From the NCBI GenBank assembly GCA_050084515.1, contig CM114272.1:40362001-40426000 (forward strand): a DNA stretch of 64,000 bases, in the 5' to 3' direction. The position numbers and the translations under genes are program-made. Positions 11,820 through 22,640 of the stretch are shown here, in pieces. Numbering within the stretch: position 1 is the stretch's first letter; each line of letters starts with the position of its first letter. The notes beneath the pieces were generated by a model that did not search any database, had not been told where the DNA came from, and was given only the letters and a program-made list of their open reading frames with translations. The stretch comes from Blasia pusilla (lineage: Eukaryota > Marchantiophyta > Marchantiopsida > Blasiales).

Positions 11820-12540
11820 CGTCAATCTTTCACGTTATGTGAGGCAATGAGGACTCCGTCGATGACATCGATGTTATGACGTTGGGAGGTACACCCGTCA
11901 AGGTTTTCCGGCTGGCCGCTACTCTATGTGAGCGTGGAGATGGAGTTCTTGCATCATGTTCCAAGGTGATTGGAGAGGAGGTGATGGAGATGCCCTTGGA
12001 GTTGATGCTCAGGCCGTGCACGCTAGATTCATGGCAGGCTGCGGCTGCTAGGATGGCGGACATGCCCGCTAGACCGGCGATAGAGCGTGCCATGGCGTCT
12101 CTTGGTGTTGTTTTTCTAGATAATCGGGGAGAAGTCTTCTAGTTGGTGAGTCCAAGAGGTATAGCTTTTAGTCCGCATCGCATCTTGTTGGATTCAAGAG
12201 CGCAACCCCTGATGTTGGGCCTGACGACGGCCAATGTGGAGCGTTGTCCATTCCGTATACAGACATCCTTGGATGGAGCGAGAACCACATAGTATATCAC
12301 TCGATAAGAGGTCGTGGTGAGGATTCGCCCGGGACATCCTACAGATGAGTCCGTAGTGCGAGCCAAGGCGATAGTGATTGATGAAGAGTCCTACAACGTC
12401 TTGGTAGGTGGATTAGTGTTGTAGCCGGTGGGATTTTCCGTGAACACTGGGAGGAGTCAGCATCCTACAAACCAAGATGGCATTCAGGTAATAGGCGACT
12501 TAGCTCATTACCCGTTCGATTCACAGGTGCAGTAATCGAG
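11820..12540 (+). pseudogene. family B retropepsin-like protease (B2)
   Basis: The plus strand encodes VKVFRLAATLCERGDGVLA, MASLGVVFLDNRGEVF, then HRILLDSRAQPLMLG around 12175-12220, where the aspartic-protease triad D-S/T-G appears as D-S-R, and a flap-distal VLVGGLVL.PVGF segment near 12400-12435. A short internal deletion relative to B1 lies just after the active site. Stops and frameshifts show decay. Protease would process Gag-Pol. The assignment relies on the LLDS motif and the position after the gag knuckle. Confidence 0.7.
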
Positions 12541-12542
12541 CG

Positions 12543-12803
12543 ATGACCAAGAGAGATGGTATGGTTTTGAAGGATCATGTGCATAATTTTGCGCCATGTC
12601 ACCTTCCTAACATTGACGGTAAAGTTGATCCAAGCTTAGCAGTAGTTCGTGCAGGTTTGCGATGTATATTGTGTGGTTCCGCCCGTGGTACAACCACTAT
12701 GCTAGTATGTGATGGGTATTCGAGAGGGTGGCATATGGCATGTCTGACGTCACCTCTCACTAAGGTTTCTAAGGTACGATGGATGTGTCCCAGATGTACA
12801 TAG
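12543..12803 (+). pseudogene. integrase C-terminal end fused to PHD finger (B2)
   Basis: An 86-codon frame begins in the end of the family B integrase (GMVLKDHVHNFAPCHLPNID) and runs without interruption into a C4HC3 PHD-type finger: CILC, then VCDGY, GWHMAC, and WMCPRC before the stop. Seven of eight zinc ligands are present; the fourth Cys is Tyr in this copy (a TGT to TAT transition). Spacing is CX2CX10CX2(C)X4HX2CX13-14CX2C. PHD fingers usually bind histone H3 tails. At the C-terminus of an integrase it occupies the place of the chromodomain in chromoviruses. The 5' side is a deletion junction, so this frame's ATG is incidental. Confidence 0.85.
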
Positions 12804-12987
12804 GGTAGGTAGTTCTAGATTTTGACTTGTGTTTATGACATGGATGACAAGAAGGTGACTAACAATAGGGCCACATGAGCACCCGGTCTTTTTGCTCTTA
12901 GTGTCAGAGAGATGTATGTCATGGTAGGTAGGGATATTTGGATATATCTGGAGTTAGAGGGACCTAACCACCATCCGGGGAGGCGAT

Positions 12988-13350
12988 TGGAGATATTTTG
13001 GTACTTCTTGTCTCGTTGTTTGGATGCCATGAGTTAGCATGGGATCGTGCGTATTTGTGTGTATCTTGTATAGCGATGTGTATGCACACGATAGTTGTCA
13101 CGACTTTTTAGGATAGATCGAAGAGATCTAGTATAGCACCTTCGGAGATACTAGAGGACAATCTCAGGAGGTCGAGGATGACCTCTTGAGGCCACGGATA
13201 ACGTGCAAGAGCAGGTTTCCCATGGCCTCAACAGAATTTGTTTCATCTCATTTGGAGCCATATATTGAAGCTTACTATTTTGGGTATGTTCTGTATTTGG
13301 TAGAGTTGACTTTCCACTTTGGGAAGTGGCCCTTTCTAAAGCTTTCTGAA
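12988..13350 (+). repeat. 3' LTR start of B2
   Basis: A purine run GGGGAGG at 12977-12983 acts as a PPT candidate and is followed within a few bases by TGGAGATATTTTGG, which begins the same LTR in B3, B5 and B6. The match with the 5' LTR continues (CTTACTATTTTGGGTATG near 13273) and ends near 13350. Confidence 0.7.
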
Positions 13351-14108
13351 GTGGCTACTTTCTGAAGCTTGTAATACTTTCTAGTTCTTTCCACTCTTTG
13401 ATGCAGAAGACGAGTCTTCTCTCTTGCTTTTTGATGTGTGGAGTTAAGTGTAAGACCTTATTGGGCTATAGTAGAGATGAGAGTTGAGTCTTGTAGTTTC
13501 AAAATTCCGGAAGATAATCAAGAAGAAGTGCAGGAAAGCTGTTAGACATTGAGTATCCTACCATGACAGATTTAGTTCTGAAAGTAGAGCGAGCCGCCAT
13601 TCTTGAGGTCTCTTTGAGGTCTTCGTGGAGCGTTGTTATTCAAGATTCACAAGAGTTTTTGTGTGCACCTGAGAAGAGTATTTTACAAGAGGGAAGAAAA
13701 ACCTTTTATTCTTTGGTACTTGTAAGACAATGCCATTGTAGTTAGTGAAGGAGGAGTTTATTCTTGAGATTCTTTATAAAACCTCTCTTTACTCAGGAAA
13801 CAGTGGTCTCTTGGGAACGAACTTTATACTTTGCGATAGAAAGAGTATCTTTTTCCTAGGGTTGTACATTACATAAGGAAATAGGTAAAGGAATTTTTGG
13901 TGTCACTGCCGAAGATCACTAGATCTACCAAGCAAGAAGAGGTAGGGAGAGAGTGGGGTATGGGAGTAGAACAAGTCGCAGGATCCCCACTTGGTGTAAG
14001 ACGGATACTGTTGGCGGAGGATTATCCCACGCAGAGAGTACCGTTGAAATAAGCAGCTCATCCGAGGATTCCTCATTCCCATTGAGTGGAGCCTTGTCTA
14101 AGATCTAA
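13351..14108. other. unassigned spacer, possibly LTR or leader of the next gypsy element
   Basis: No conserved coding frame is seen. It lies directly upstream of a gypsy gag (14430) and includes a purine-rich stretch near 13930-13980, so it may be the LTR and leader of that element, but I found no second copy in the window to confirm this. Confidence 0.35.
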
Positions 14109-14370
14109 GTGGGTGAGACGTCTAAGATCTTCGGAATTTTTGGATGGATCGGGAAAGAAGCATTGAAACGCGCGAGCAAAGATCCGAGCGATGAAAAAGA
14201 GAAAGAGAAGAGCAAAGTGCCAGAGGAGAGGAGATTTCCAGGGACACCAGTGAAGAACCGTTCCCCTCTCCGTTCAAGCCTACTAGGCGAAGACGAGAAA
14301 GGAGGAAGTTGCATAGGCCTCTTGAGTACCACCAAAGCCATGCCTAGAAGAGGAGTGGGATCGGTCTAAT

Positions 14371-14418
14371 CACAACAACTCAGACAGAGATAACGTTATC
14401 TCTGTCTGAGTTTTTGTG
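14371..14418. repeat. 48-bp near-perfect palindrome without spacer
   Basis: Arms 14371-14394 and 14395-14418 are reverse complements with a single mismatch and no spacer. The dyad sits just upstream of the gag frame. It could extrude as a cruciform or hairpin. Confidence 0.97.
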
Positions 14419-14429
14419 ATATCCAATAG

Positions 14430-15280
14430 CAAAGACAGCGAAGCACCGATGGCACAACCACGCAAGTCACTCTTGAGATATCCACCTTTGTAGGAAGCAA
14501 GAGAGATGATGCGGGTGACTTTATTCTAGAATTTACCCATGTGGAAAAAGAAAATGGAGAAGGATCAGAGGAAGATGTTCTTAGAGTCTTTCTTGGACTC
14601 TTAAAGAAGCGTGCCAATCAGTGGTATGAGGGGATAGACGTAGAGCACGTGGAAACTTGGAAGACCCTGCTCAAGGCGTTCCTTCATGAGTTTTGGGAAT
14701 TTGAATTTGATGATCACCTGCCTACAAAGCTTCGTGATCTTAAAATAAGGAAGAAAGAGACTTTGAGGGAGTATACTCAAAGGTTTCAGAGCTTGGTTGG
14801 TAAGCTGGAGCACACCACGGTGTCACAGTTGGTGGATTGGTATGTGTCGGGTTTATCCAAGGAGATGGATCGCTATTGTCGTAGGGGGTAGCGTGACTCA
14901 TTAGCAGCTGTCATCGCCTCTACAGAAGCCTACGAGGCCTCGGAAAAACCCAAGAGGACGCGGAAGAAGAGACATCATAGGAAGCGAACAAGCTCTTAAT
15001 AAGAAGATTCGTCATCTTCTTCCGACTCTTTGGATATCTCGATAGGTAGCACTAGCAGCAAAGACTCAGAGTCTGAGGAAGACTCAAAGGGCAAAAGCAA
15101 GAAGAGAGTAAGACGCCCAAAATGGTCTTCGTCTTCAGTGAAAGGGCACAAGGACAAGAGTAGGCAACAAGGGCGGGCCAACAAAAAGAACACGGCGGAT
15201 ATAGAGACCTACGGCATGGCACCCTGGGCTACGGGTCGGGTATGTGCACAACAGTCATGGCCACTCCTCCTACTTTGAAA
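14430..15280 (+). pseudogene. Ty3/gypsy gag (second A-like family)
   Basis: The frame is open from 14430 to 14888 without needing its internal ATG. It holds a classic retrotransposon gag domain: FLGLLKKRANQWYEGID, WKTLLKAFLHEFWEFEF, LRDLKIRKKETLREYTQRFQ and VDWYVSGLSKEM. After one TAG it continues as a helical AAVIASTEAYEASEK segment, a Lys/Arg block, and a Ser/Asp/Glu-rich low-complexity tail to about 15270. The organisation parallels family A at the left edge, though sequence identity is modest, so it is a relative rather than a copy. It is cut at 15280 by family B copy B3 in opposite orientation. Confidence 0.82.
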
Positions 15281-15290
15281 CGCCCCACCA

Positions 15291-16563
15291 AATTAATTTT
15301 TTCTTAACTACAACGACCCCTTAAAATCCAGTCCACACTCATAATTTCCCTCTTAGTCCATAAGTAGTGGATAAACTCACCCAAAAAATATCTTCCACCC
15401 AACTTCTACCTCTAAGTAAATTTTCCCTTATTCTACCATGCTAAAATAAAATAATTTTATTTTCTACCTCTCAAAGAAAGATTTTTGTCCATAAAAATTC
15501 AAAATTGCGCCTTCCTTCACACGTTGGCTGTGGCAGCCCCATAATAATGGTTACAACTTCGTGCTCAAATGTTGAACTTACACACCATTTCTTGAAAGCA
15601 TGCAAAACTTCCCAATCTAAGACGTTATCACGTCGATTTTCTCATTCAACCTTCTATTAGAAATTGGCGGTGACTATTGTGCAGCCCATGGCTTCCTCTC
15701 CTATGAAAAAATTAGTAGTGCTTCTACATTGATATCTCTCACAGAACATGGAAAACCTATCAAAACAAAAATTAGCAAGCTACATGGTGCTCTCGAAAGC
15801 ACTAGTATGGAGCACACCACCCCCATACTCAATTCCTATCAAAATTTGGGTAGCGCTTCCACGCACCACTTTGTTGTACACAAAAATTGCAAACAACTAA
15901 CTCAAATAAGTGGCTCTTGCTCCCGTGAGGACTCCCATGAGCTCTTGAATGGGGAACAAGATCCCCAACCTTCACAAACAACAAGCTCCTACATTTTAGA
16001 TTTGTCAATCTCTCATTCTCTGTTCGTAAATCAACGTCTCCTTAAGAAGGTCTCTTAATGTGCACATACTACCAAACCCACTCTCCTAATGAGAGGATTG
16101 GATTACTTACAAGGCAAGAAGGACTATAGATTCGCCGCCTTATGCCAAGAGGTTCAACAAAGAGACCTCAGCTCCAAATCTCTCTCTCCTTGGATATACT
16201 TCCTTCCCTCTCCCAAGCTCTCTCCATGGAAACTTATGCTTATAGATTACCTCCTTGGCTCTTCACCTGATGTAGGGGTTCAATGACCACTTTCTAAAGT
16301 GGAAAATCAACTATACTCAAAATAATACTTTACCCAAAATAATAAATTTCTATGTATAGACCCAAATTAGTCAAAATGAAGGGGAAACCTACTCTCTAAG
16401 GTTACTCATGGCCTCAACAAGTCATCCTCCATCTCTCAAGGTTGTCTTCCACTATGTCGTGCGCATACACATCCCTATCACCGAACATACACATAAACAC
16501 ACATGATCCCATGCTGACTCATGGCATCCACACAACGAGACGAGAAGTACCAAAATATCTTCA
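15291..16563 (-). repeat. family B LTR in B3
   Basis: About 1.27 kb, the longest continuous LTR of the family here, although a gap of some tens of bases lies near 16455 relative to B2. It starts (minus strand) at TGAAGATATTTTGG and ends AT-rich before a TGG-starting decamer. Confidence 0.7.
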
Positions 16564-16744
16564 ATTTCCCCTCAAGCTGGTGATTAGGTCCCTCTAACTT
16601 CAGATAGCCATCTAACCCTACATACCATAACATACATCTCTCAGACGCTAAGAGCAAAAAGGTTGGGTGCTCATATGGCCCCATCATTAGTCGCCTTCTC
16701 ATCATCCATATCATAGACACAAGTTAGAATCTAGAACTACGTAC

Positions 16745-16890
16745 TCTATGTACATCTAGGGCATATCCATAGTCCCCGAGGAACCCTAGTGAGAGATGGC
16801 GTCAAACATGTCATGTGCCATCCATCACATACTAGCATAGTGGCTATGCACGGGCGGAACCACACAACATACATCGCAAGCCTGCAGGAA
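16745..16890 (-). pseudogene. PHD finger remnant (B3)
   Basis: The minus-strand frame enters the finger directly from the integrase (AGLRCMLCGSARA), giving the first CX2C pair. A small deletion and stop break it; afterwards MLVCDG, WHMTC and WICPRC can be read in shifted frames. It shows that the finger was translated in frame with the integrase in this copy too. Confidence 0.8.
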
Positions 16891-17701
16891 CAACTACTAA
16901 GCTCGGATTAAATATATCGTCAATGTTAGGAAGGTGACATGGCGCACAATTACGCACATGGTCCTTACAAACCATACCATTATGTCCCTCCAATAAGAGA
17001 ACACCAGATGGCAAAATCTCACGCACTTTCAAGATAGTGTGCCCTACAGTCACATCCAATGTCGTGGATGCTATGTGCTCCAAGTAGACATAGTCTATCT
17101 GATGAAACTTTCGGATAGTCGGTCGATAACCACCTCCCTGAATAGTCTCATTCCTCAACGTTTCCTGATGTTGCGCAATCGTCAAGTTCTCAAACGCCAT
17201 GGGCATCACTCTCCTAAACAACTCAGCCCTCTGAGAACATGATTGCATCCATACATTAGGATCATCAAGGTTTGACACCTCACCAACATCTTGATGAATG
17301 GCCGTAGGTAAATCTGGCTCTCGGCCATAAAGCAGCAAGTACGATGAGAAAAACACTAAGGATGCCTGGATGCTGAATGTGTATCACATCGCCAACCACG
17401 GCAATTAGAGGTTCCAATCTCCTAGGTGACCTCTCTACAAGCCATACCTTTGTAAACCTCTCTTCAATATCTGCACAACCCTCTCTGCTAGTCCATCCGT
17501 CTCAAGATGATCTCGCGAGGTGGTGCGGTGGTTGATCAGCGCCTGATCACACAAGGCCTGAAACTCCCCGCGAAACTCTATATTATGGTGTGTCAATACC
17601 TCAACTGGTGTGTCGTAATAACTCAACACTCAATCTAGGAAGGCATACGCAACTCCCTCACTCACTTTGTCAGGAAATGCAACCCACTCTATCCACTTTG
17701 A
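16844..17701 (-). pseudogene. integrase core and C-terminus (B3)
   Basis: Two minus-strand frames cover the rve core. At 17629-17435, EFRGEFQALCDQAL, then a TTSRDHLETDGLAERVVQ segment that includes the catalytic Glu region. At 17356-16844, SSYLLLYGREPDLP, the C-terminal fold (GGGYRPTIRKFHQIDYVYL, KVREILPSGVLLLEG) and the run into the PHD Cys pair. The integrase inserts element cDNA into host DNA. The upstream zinc-binding domain and first catalytic Asp are lost to truncation at 17701, and a frameshift separates the two frames. Confidence 0.87.
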
Positions 17702-18413
17702 GAGAAGAAATAGCCGAATTTGGCATGTAGAGAGCAAACTGCACAACATTCCTTCACTAATTACACTTTCCTACACTTAAATTGCTATTGCAAGAGCTCA
17801 TTAAGTCGTAATCAAGCGTTTTGGATGTGTTGGAAAGCTCTCAATAAGCTCTAAAAGACGGTTAGAACTAGATTTTGGCATCATTTTGAAAAATGCGGAC
17901 CGAGTTTACGAAATCTTCCGGGAAAGGCCTAAAAAATGCCACCAAAAATTTATCGCCGTCAAAGCTCCACCTGAAATTTGCAGCCACTGAGCTCTGAACA
18001 AAATTTATTTCTCCCAAACTAAATTTTTTCCTTCTCTTACCTCTCTTGTCTCCTCAAACACCAAGAATCTTAAGTGATGTTCTCCTATCGCTCTGATATC
18101 ATGTAGAAAATTGCTAAAGAAGCATAATTGGTGGGAAACGGCTCTCACACTCACATACCAACATGGAGAATAAATTTTGCAATGAGAGAATGAGTGGAGG
18201 CTGGTCCTCTTCTCAATTATATAGGGTATGTACAAGCAATCCTAACCCTATTCTTAACCATAGTCTCGAGTTAGATTAATTGTGATTAACTAACCATAGT
18301 TAAGATAATCGCGCATAACTAACTAACCAAGATTAAGCTACCCTACTTCGTGTGAGTACCAAATATAGCAGTTTCGATGTCTGACAAGCTTGATCGTAAC
18401 TCAATCTTCAATA
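17702..18413 (-). mobile_element. copia C, copy C2 (gag start, PBS, LTR)
   Basis: The same 5' end as C1: leader and gag start (17702-18089), PBS TGATATCAGAGC on the minus strand (18090-18101) and a 312-bp LTR (18102-18413) that ends in TTCAATA on the plus strand. It shares with C1 and C4 the GTCAAAGCTCCACCTGAAAT stretch of the leader. No open frame survives. Confidence 0.87.
18102..18413 (-). repeat. 312-bp copia C LTR (C2)
   Basis: Bounded by the PBS at 18101 and by the sharp end TTCAATA before LINE sequence at 18414. Same length and termini (TA..CA) as the C1 and C3 LTRs. Confidence 0.9.
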
Positions 18414-18439
18414 GGTTACCCAGAGCAACCTCATCATTT

Positions 18440-20078
18440 GCCTTCTCTCTTTGTATCTTAACAAAATCCCCCACCACCCTCTCAAAGTTATGCTTTTCAA
18501 AGGATGTCCGAGCGGGCTTCCTGCCTAACTCCTTGTAATGGTTATATCTCTTTAGCCGTGGTCACCATTCCACCATCTTTTCTCTTCAAGGTATTTACGT
18601 CGTTTTTGTCCCTCGCCTTGCTCAATTTCTACACTTACATCTAGAAATTTGTTTGATTCTCAGTAAAATTCTCATTGATGGATAAGTAGGTCGCTTGGTT
18701 CAATTTCTTCTTGTGCATGCGCATGAAAAGATGGATTTCCTTGCGCAGGTCCACATATTCTGCCCACAAGGATGCATCGTCCTTCACCTTGGCACTTGCT
18801 ACATATGCTTCCCTTTGTTTGGCAATGATTGCCTTGAGTTCCAAGGACCACCATTTGACGGCTCTGCCGCATACTATCAAATTTTTTCCGACACCAATCT
18901 CGATGGCATTAGTCACTCCATGCTCCCACCATGCTAATACCATGTCAACAGTGTTTCTTGTGAACCTAGAGGACTTGACGATAGATTCAATGAAAATGTC
19001 AAATGCCAAAATATTTTCTTCCAGCTTGCCAACGTATACCTTCTTGTTTCCCTCATCTTGGAAATCCTCGATCCTCCATTTCTTGATCACTCTCTTCACT
19101 AGTTTGGTGGAGTATTTTAGCCTTTACTGCAATTCCGTCCAGACCAACAAGTGATATGATCTTCCAATTTCTGTCGCATCCACCGTGATCTTCCCACTCC
19201 GTGTGTAAAGTTCCTCATCCACAGCTATGTAGTACAAAATGGAGCTTTCATTCTCCTTGAAGTTGACCCTAGTCCAAGCTGAGGAACCCACCTTATGCCT
19301 ATCATTCAGCGCCATCAGTTGAATTTCCCTCAATATCGTGATCAACCATGTGCCATTGCCATTCACTCTCACATCTCCAAACATCCCGATCTCTGCTTAG
19401 GGATTACTACCTTGCCCTACCAAGTTGTTGAAGTCTCCCAGCAAGACTATGTTCCCTTTGTTTGGAACCCAAGACAGTCAGTTTTCACACTATCAAATGT
19501 TGCCTCTGTTACAACTGCATATTCACTATTTGCGGGCATGTAAATTCACCCAATATACATATACCTTGAGTTGTACTCTACTTATACTTTGATCCATATG
19601 ATATGTTCATACTTGAGCCCTATGTTGATGATCTCATGTCTATACACCATGAAGTCTCTGATGGCGAAGCCGACACCCTTCATACCTCTGTTGTTGTCCG
19701 CCCGAATGCTGCACATCTTTCCAAAAACCATGCATAGTGTGGTACATAGGGTATCTTCATTAACTTGATTTCCCAAGTTTCCTAACCACTGCATATATGT
19801 ATTTGATGCAAAACTTCATCAAACTTAAGCTGCTTCATTGGATGGGTCAGTCCACAAAAGTTCCACGTATCCAAACGGAGACCTGTCACTAAGTGGGTTG
19901 GGGGTTGGCGTGCACACTTTTGGCGTAGGTGTGGCTGCTTGCAACATGGAACCTCTTCTTGTGCAGGCTCTTCATCACTGGTTCCTTGGAGAGCATTAGA
20001 GATATTAGGTGTGTAGATCACCGACGGTTTTGTGGAGAGGGGCCTTTCCTTCAAGTTAGAATCACCCTCAACTACCAT
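18440..20078 (-). pseudogene. LINE ORF2 endonuclease and linker
   Basis: The endonuclease starts with RLDTWNFCGLTHPMKQLKFDEVL, matching the WN..GL opening of APE-type endonucleases in plant LINEs. The middle includes IRADNNRGMKGVGFAIRDF and RHEIINIGLKYEHI. The end has WTRVNFKENESSILYYIAVD and GRSYHLLVW, where SDHLPV-type Asp is Tyr. The linker includes KWWSLELKAIIAKQREAYVA, typical of the region before RT. At least four frameshifts and many stops occur. The enzyme would nick target DNA for target-primed reverse transcription. Confidence 0.8.
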
Positions 20079-20084
20079 AGCCCT

Positions 20085-20540
20085 TTAGTTGTAGGCACGT
20101 CTCAGTTCTTGAGACACCTGATTTTTGTGGCAAGCCAAACATTGGCCTCCTCTGCCCTTGATAGTTGCCTTAAAGATACATTGACGACCATTCATCATCC
20201 GAGTAATCCTAGATGTAGCCACGAATTCAAAGCCCAAAGCTGCACACATGATCTTAAATGAGACAAAGTCTACCATGGGACGTATACCGAATGATCATGT
20301 GGAACTGTGGTCTCCTCCTATAGTCTAGTTTGAACTCTCTGTCTAGAACCAGACTATGGGGGGGCTTTGATCGTTTCACATAAACATGCATGCATTCCCC
20401 ACCCAGCTTGGGGATTTTGAACTTTGGTATGCGCCTTTGATAGTTGAACTAATACTCCTCACAAGTTTGGGAGGACAGAGATATGTTGGGCTCAAGGACG
20501 CTGATTGTATGTAGAGGTTTGGCAAAAGACGAATTTAGGA
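20085..20540 (-). pseudogene. LINE ORF1 C-terminal part
   Basis: The minus strand encodes KPPHSLVLDREFKLDYRRRP and later IKGRGGQCLACHKNQ, which look like the RNA-binding and zinc-knuckle end of plant LINE ORF1 proteins (zf-CCHC_4 type). The final knuckle His/Cys are degraded. Position just upstream of ORF2 supports the call. Confidence 0.6.
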
Positions 20541-20799
20541 TTTGGGGAGAATGTTTAAGCTCCTAGTCCGAGAGTCCAGACAAGGACTCGGTGACTTATT
20601 TGTGCGGAGGGGTGCCTCCAAGCGGCAGGGTGTCCAAAGAGAGCCTGATTGTTACCCTCAAAGATCATCACTACTTGCCAAGGCGAACAACCTCAACACA
20701 CATGAAAGGCACACACAGTGTTCTCTCTCTCAAACATGGACCATCCATGCCCTAGGTAGGGGATGCCAATTCCGTGGGGTTGAGACCGCCCCCAACTTT

Positions 20800-20880
20800 C
20801 CAAGAGGAGAGTTGAACCCAAGACCTCTTCAAGAGGATCTTATGTTTGTTCAACTAACCTCTTGGTCATCTACCGCTTGA
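20800..20880 (-). repeat. tRNA-derived SINE-like head
   Basis: The minus strand has a box-A-like run at 20868-20851 (TGACCAAGAGGTTAGTTG) and a box-B-like GGGTTCAACTC at 20819-20809, about 35 bp apart as in tRNA-derived promoters. The sequence does not fold as a complete tRNA cloverleaf by eye, so a SINE is more likely than a gene. Its body would run left (minus strand) towards 20540, and a GA microsatellite follows at 20890. Confidence 0.45.
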
Positions 20881-20884
20881 TGAA

Positions 20885-20889
<5 letters not shown>

Positions 20890-20920
<31 letters not shown>
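20890..20920. repeat. GA microsatellite
   Basis: A 31-nt uninterrupted GA run next to the SINE-like head. Confidence 0.97.
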
Positions 20921-20924
<4 letters not shown>

Positions 20925-22189
20925 TGATGGAGAGATCCTTTGAGGAAATTGAGATCGTTTGAGGAATCTTCCTCAAACGAGCTCAATTTATAGTCCCATT
21001 TGTACTATCGCACTCAAATTTTTTTACTTGTTCCAATAGCAGATTCAAATTGCACAAAATCTTGCACAATACAACACAATTATGGCCACCTCACTTCCGC
21101 TCCTTGCTTGATTATCCTCTTGGCCAACTTCCATCCTCTTTGGTTCAGAATCAAGCAAGTTTTACTCAAAATCATCAACCGAGTGCCCACGCACTTGTTG
21201 ATTTGCCCACATTCAATCAGGTCAGGAATAATACTAATTTCTTCACTAGATTTATCTCATGAACTCTGACCTAATAATCTTTTCCAGAATTGCTCCACTC
21301 TCGAGCAACTCCACAAAAATTGAGAAGCCTCCCTATCTTTAATTTTTGTCAAATCTACTCCACTCCAACAAATTTATCAATTCTAAAAATCTGACTTCAA
21401 TTTGAGCAATTCATCTGCCCCATGTACTCCCACATGTTCAAGATCTACTAGCTTGTATTTCCTGCAAATCCACAATACCTCACTCATGCTCTATATCTGA
21501 AATTGAGTCTCACTTTCTCCTATTGTTGAGAAGTAGTGTGCATCTTCCTTGGATATAAAATGCGACGTTGATGAAATTTGGAATCAATTATGCTTTATTC
21601 AAACATCCATTCAGTGATACTTAGTATGGTAAGAGTAAAAGATAGTGTGCAAGAAACTCTCAATCTATGTGATCTCCGATCAATCCTAGCCCACTCTTCA
21701 AAAGAGAATTCAGGCTCAATACATGTAAGTTGCACTGTATCATGGATCCCAACATGGGTCTAATCCAATAAAGAGGAGCTATGAATGAGCTTCATCTAAG
21801 GTATACCCTTCCCCTCGGGCACTTCCATGGGTGACTTGTACACACAAGTAATCTCCTCCTAACAGGTCAATGCCGATGTGGAGTACATACGATACTAACT
21901 CCCTAATAACTACACATGTGGTCTTCACGTAAGACCAACTTCTACTAAGCTGTCTACTAGCACTCGACTCTATAGGCCCAAGTCGCTTCACACAAAAGAT
22001 GAGAGGGTCAACCTCTCAAACGTTGTCATTCCTCATAAAGGGAAGGGTGACCTACACTCGCGGGTCACCTCTTAAGAGCACGTCAAATATGACCTTACAA
22101 GAGGTGGAAGTGTGCGCCCCTTCATGAGTGGCTCCCATGTGTGTTAGATACTTTTGGGACTCTAGTTAGGTGAGTAGAAGGAGCTAGAA
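20921..22189. other. no recognisable gene
   Basis: AT-rich to about 21560, then moderately GC. Short frames show no conserved motif. The part from 21776 to 22180 has direct CTCCC-type words and may be LTR or leader material, but no second copy is present in the window to prove it. Confidence 0.4.
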
Positions 22190-22640
22190 CAACAATTTGC
22201 AATTTAATGGGATTATTGGTGCCATTCGGACCAAGATGGTGGCAGCTCACACATCAGATTGGGATAGGAAATTAGCTTCAGTTGTCCATGCTTACAACAC
22301 AGTTGAGAAGAGCACCACAGGGAAAAGTCCCTACTTCTTGGTGTATGGGCAGAATCCTCTCTCGGTAGTAGATTTGGAGTTGAAGACTGATCATACTCTA
22401 GAAGGGCACTTCCAACCTGAAGGTGGCATAGATAGCAGGCTGGATATGATTGATGCCCTAGAGGTGGAGAGAAAGGCAGCATTAGAGAAGACCAAGGCCA
22501 TTCAGCAATAAAGGAAGATGAGGTTTGATAACAGGATACAACATGATCCAGTGAAGGAGGGGGACATGGTGCTGATGTATGATAATCGACCCCAAAAGTT
22601 TCCAGGAAAGCTACACATTCGACTGCTTAGGCCTTATCAG
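22190..22640 (+). pseudogene. Ty3/gypsy integrase C-terminal part (A-like)
   Basis: The frame gives VVHAYNTVEKSTTGKSPYFLVYGQNP (end of the rve core), a helical EVERKAALEKTKAIQQ segment, a TAA, then RKMRFDNRIQHDPVKEGDMVLMYDNR and PGKLHIRLLRPYQV, the GPY/F-type C-terminal domain. The catalytic core upstream is missing. The coding end runs straight into a minisatellite at about 22640, so the natural C-terminus is replaced by repeats. Confidence 0.87.

Larger units (their letters stand above)
7669..13350 (+). mobile_element. Ty3/gypsy family B, copy B2 (gag-PR and PHD ends, pol deleted)
   Basis: This plus-strand copy has a 5' LTR missing its first ~110 bp (7669-8970), leader (8971-9990), intact gag frame (9992-10957), gag tail with CCHC knuckle, protease, then an abrupt junction near 12550 to the integrase-PHD end, a PPT-like run and a 3' LTR start at 12988. 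Methyltransferase, RT, RNase H and most of integrase are deleted. At the junction both partners share a short GAGATGG-like run, consistent with microhomology. Both ends of one element are therefore recognisable. Confidence 0.85.
15281..17701 (-). mobile_element. Ty3/gypsy family B, copy B3 (integrase-PHD-LTR)
   Basis: On the minus strand it reads integrase core and C-terminus (17701 to about 16900), PHD remnant (about 16890-16745), a PPT-like GAGGGGAAA (16564-16573), LTR (16563-15291) and a PBS-like decamer (15281-15290). An LTR flanked by a 3' internal region on one side and a PBS on the other is not the arrangement of a simple terminal LTR. It is truncated by copia C2 at 17702. Confidence 0.82.
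18414..20540 (-). mobile_element. L1-type LINE fragment (ORF1 end and ORF2 endonuclease)
   Basis: Minus-strand order is ORF1 C-terminal part (about 20540-20085), ORF2 start and APE-type endonuclease (about 20078-19124), and the endonuclease-RT linker (about 19120-18440). It ends at copia C2, and no RT catalytic region is present. LINEs are normally 5'-truncated; loss of the 3' part here implies later breakage by the copia insertion or deletion. Confidence 0.8.

Noticed and set aside
12541-12806. A stand-alone host PHD-finger gene
   Set aside because: The same finger follows the integrase in four copies, and the upstream part is clearly integrase.
13096-13112. Family B LTR start at TGTCACGAC
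   Set aside because: No purine tract precedes it, whereas TGGAGATATTTTGG at 12988 follows a PPT-like run in four copies; TGTCA is only where the B1/B2 joint truncates the LTR.
20800-20880. A functional tRNA gene
   Set aside because: Box A and B are present, but a full cloverleaf and acceptor stem are not seen; a SINE head fits better.
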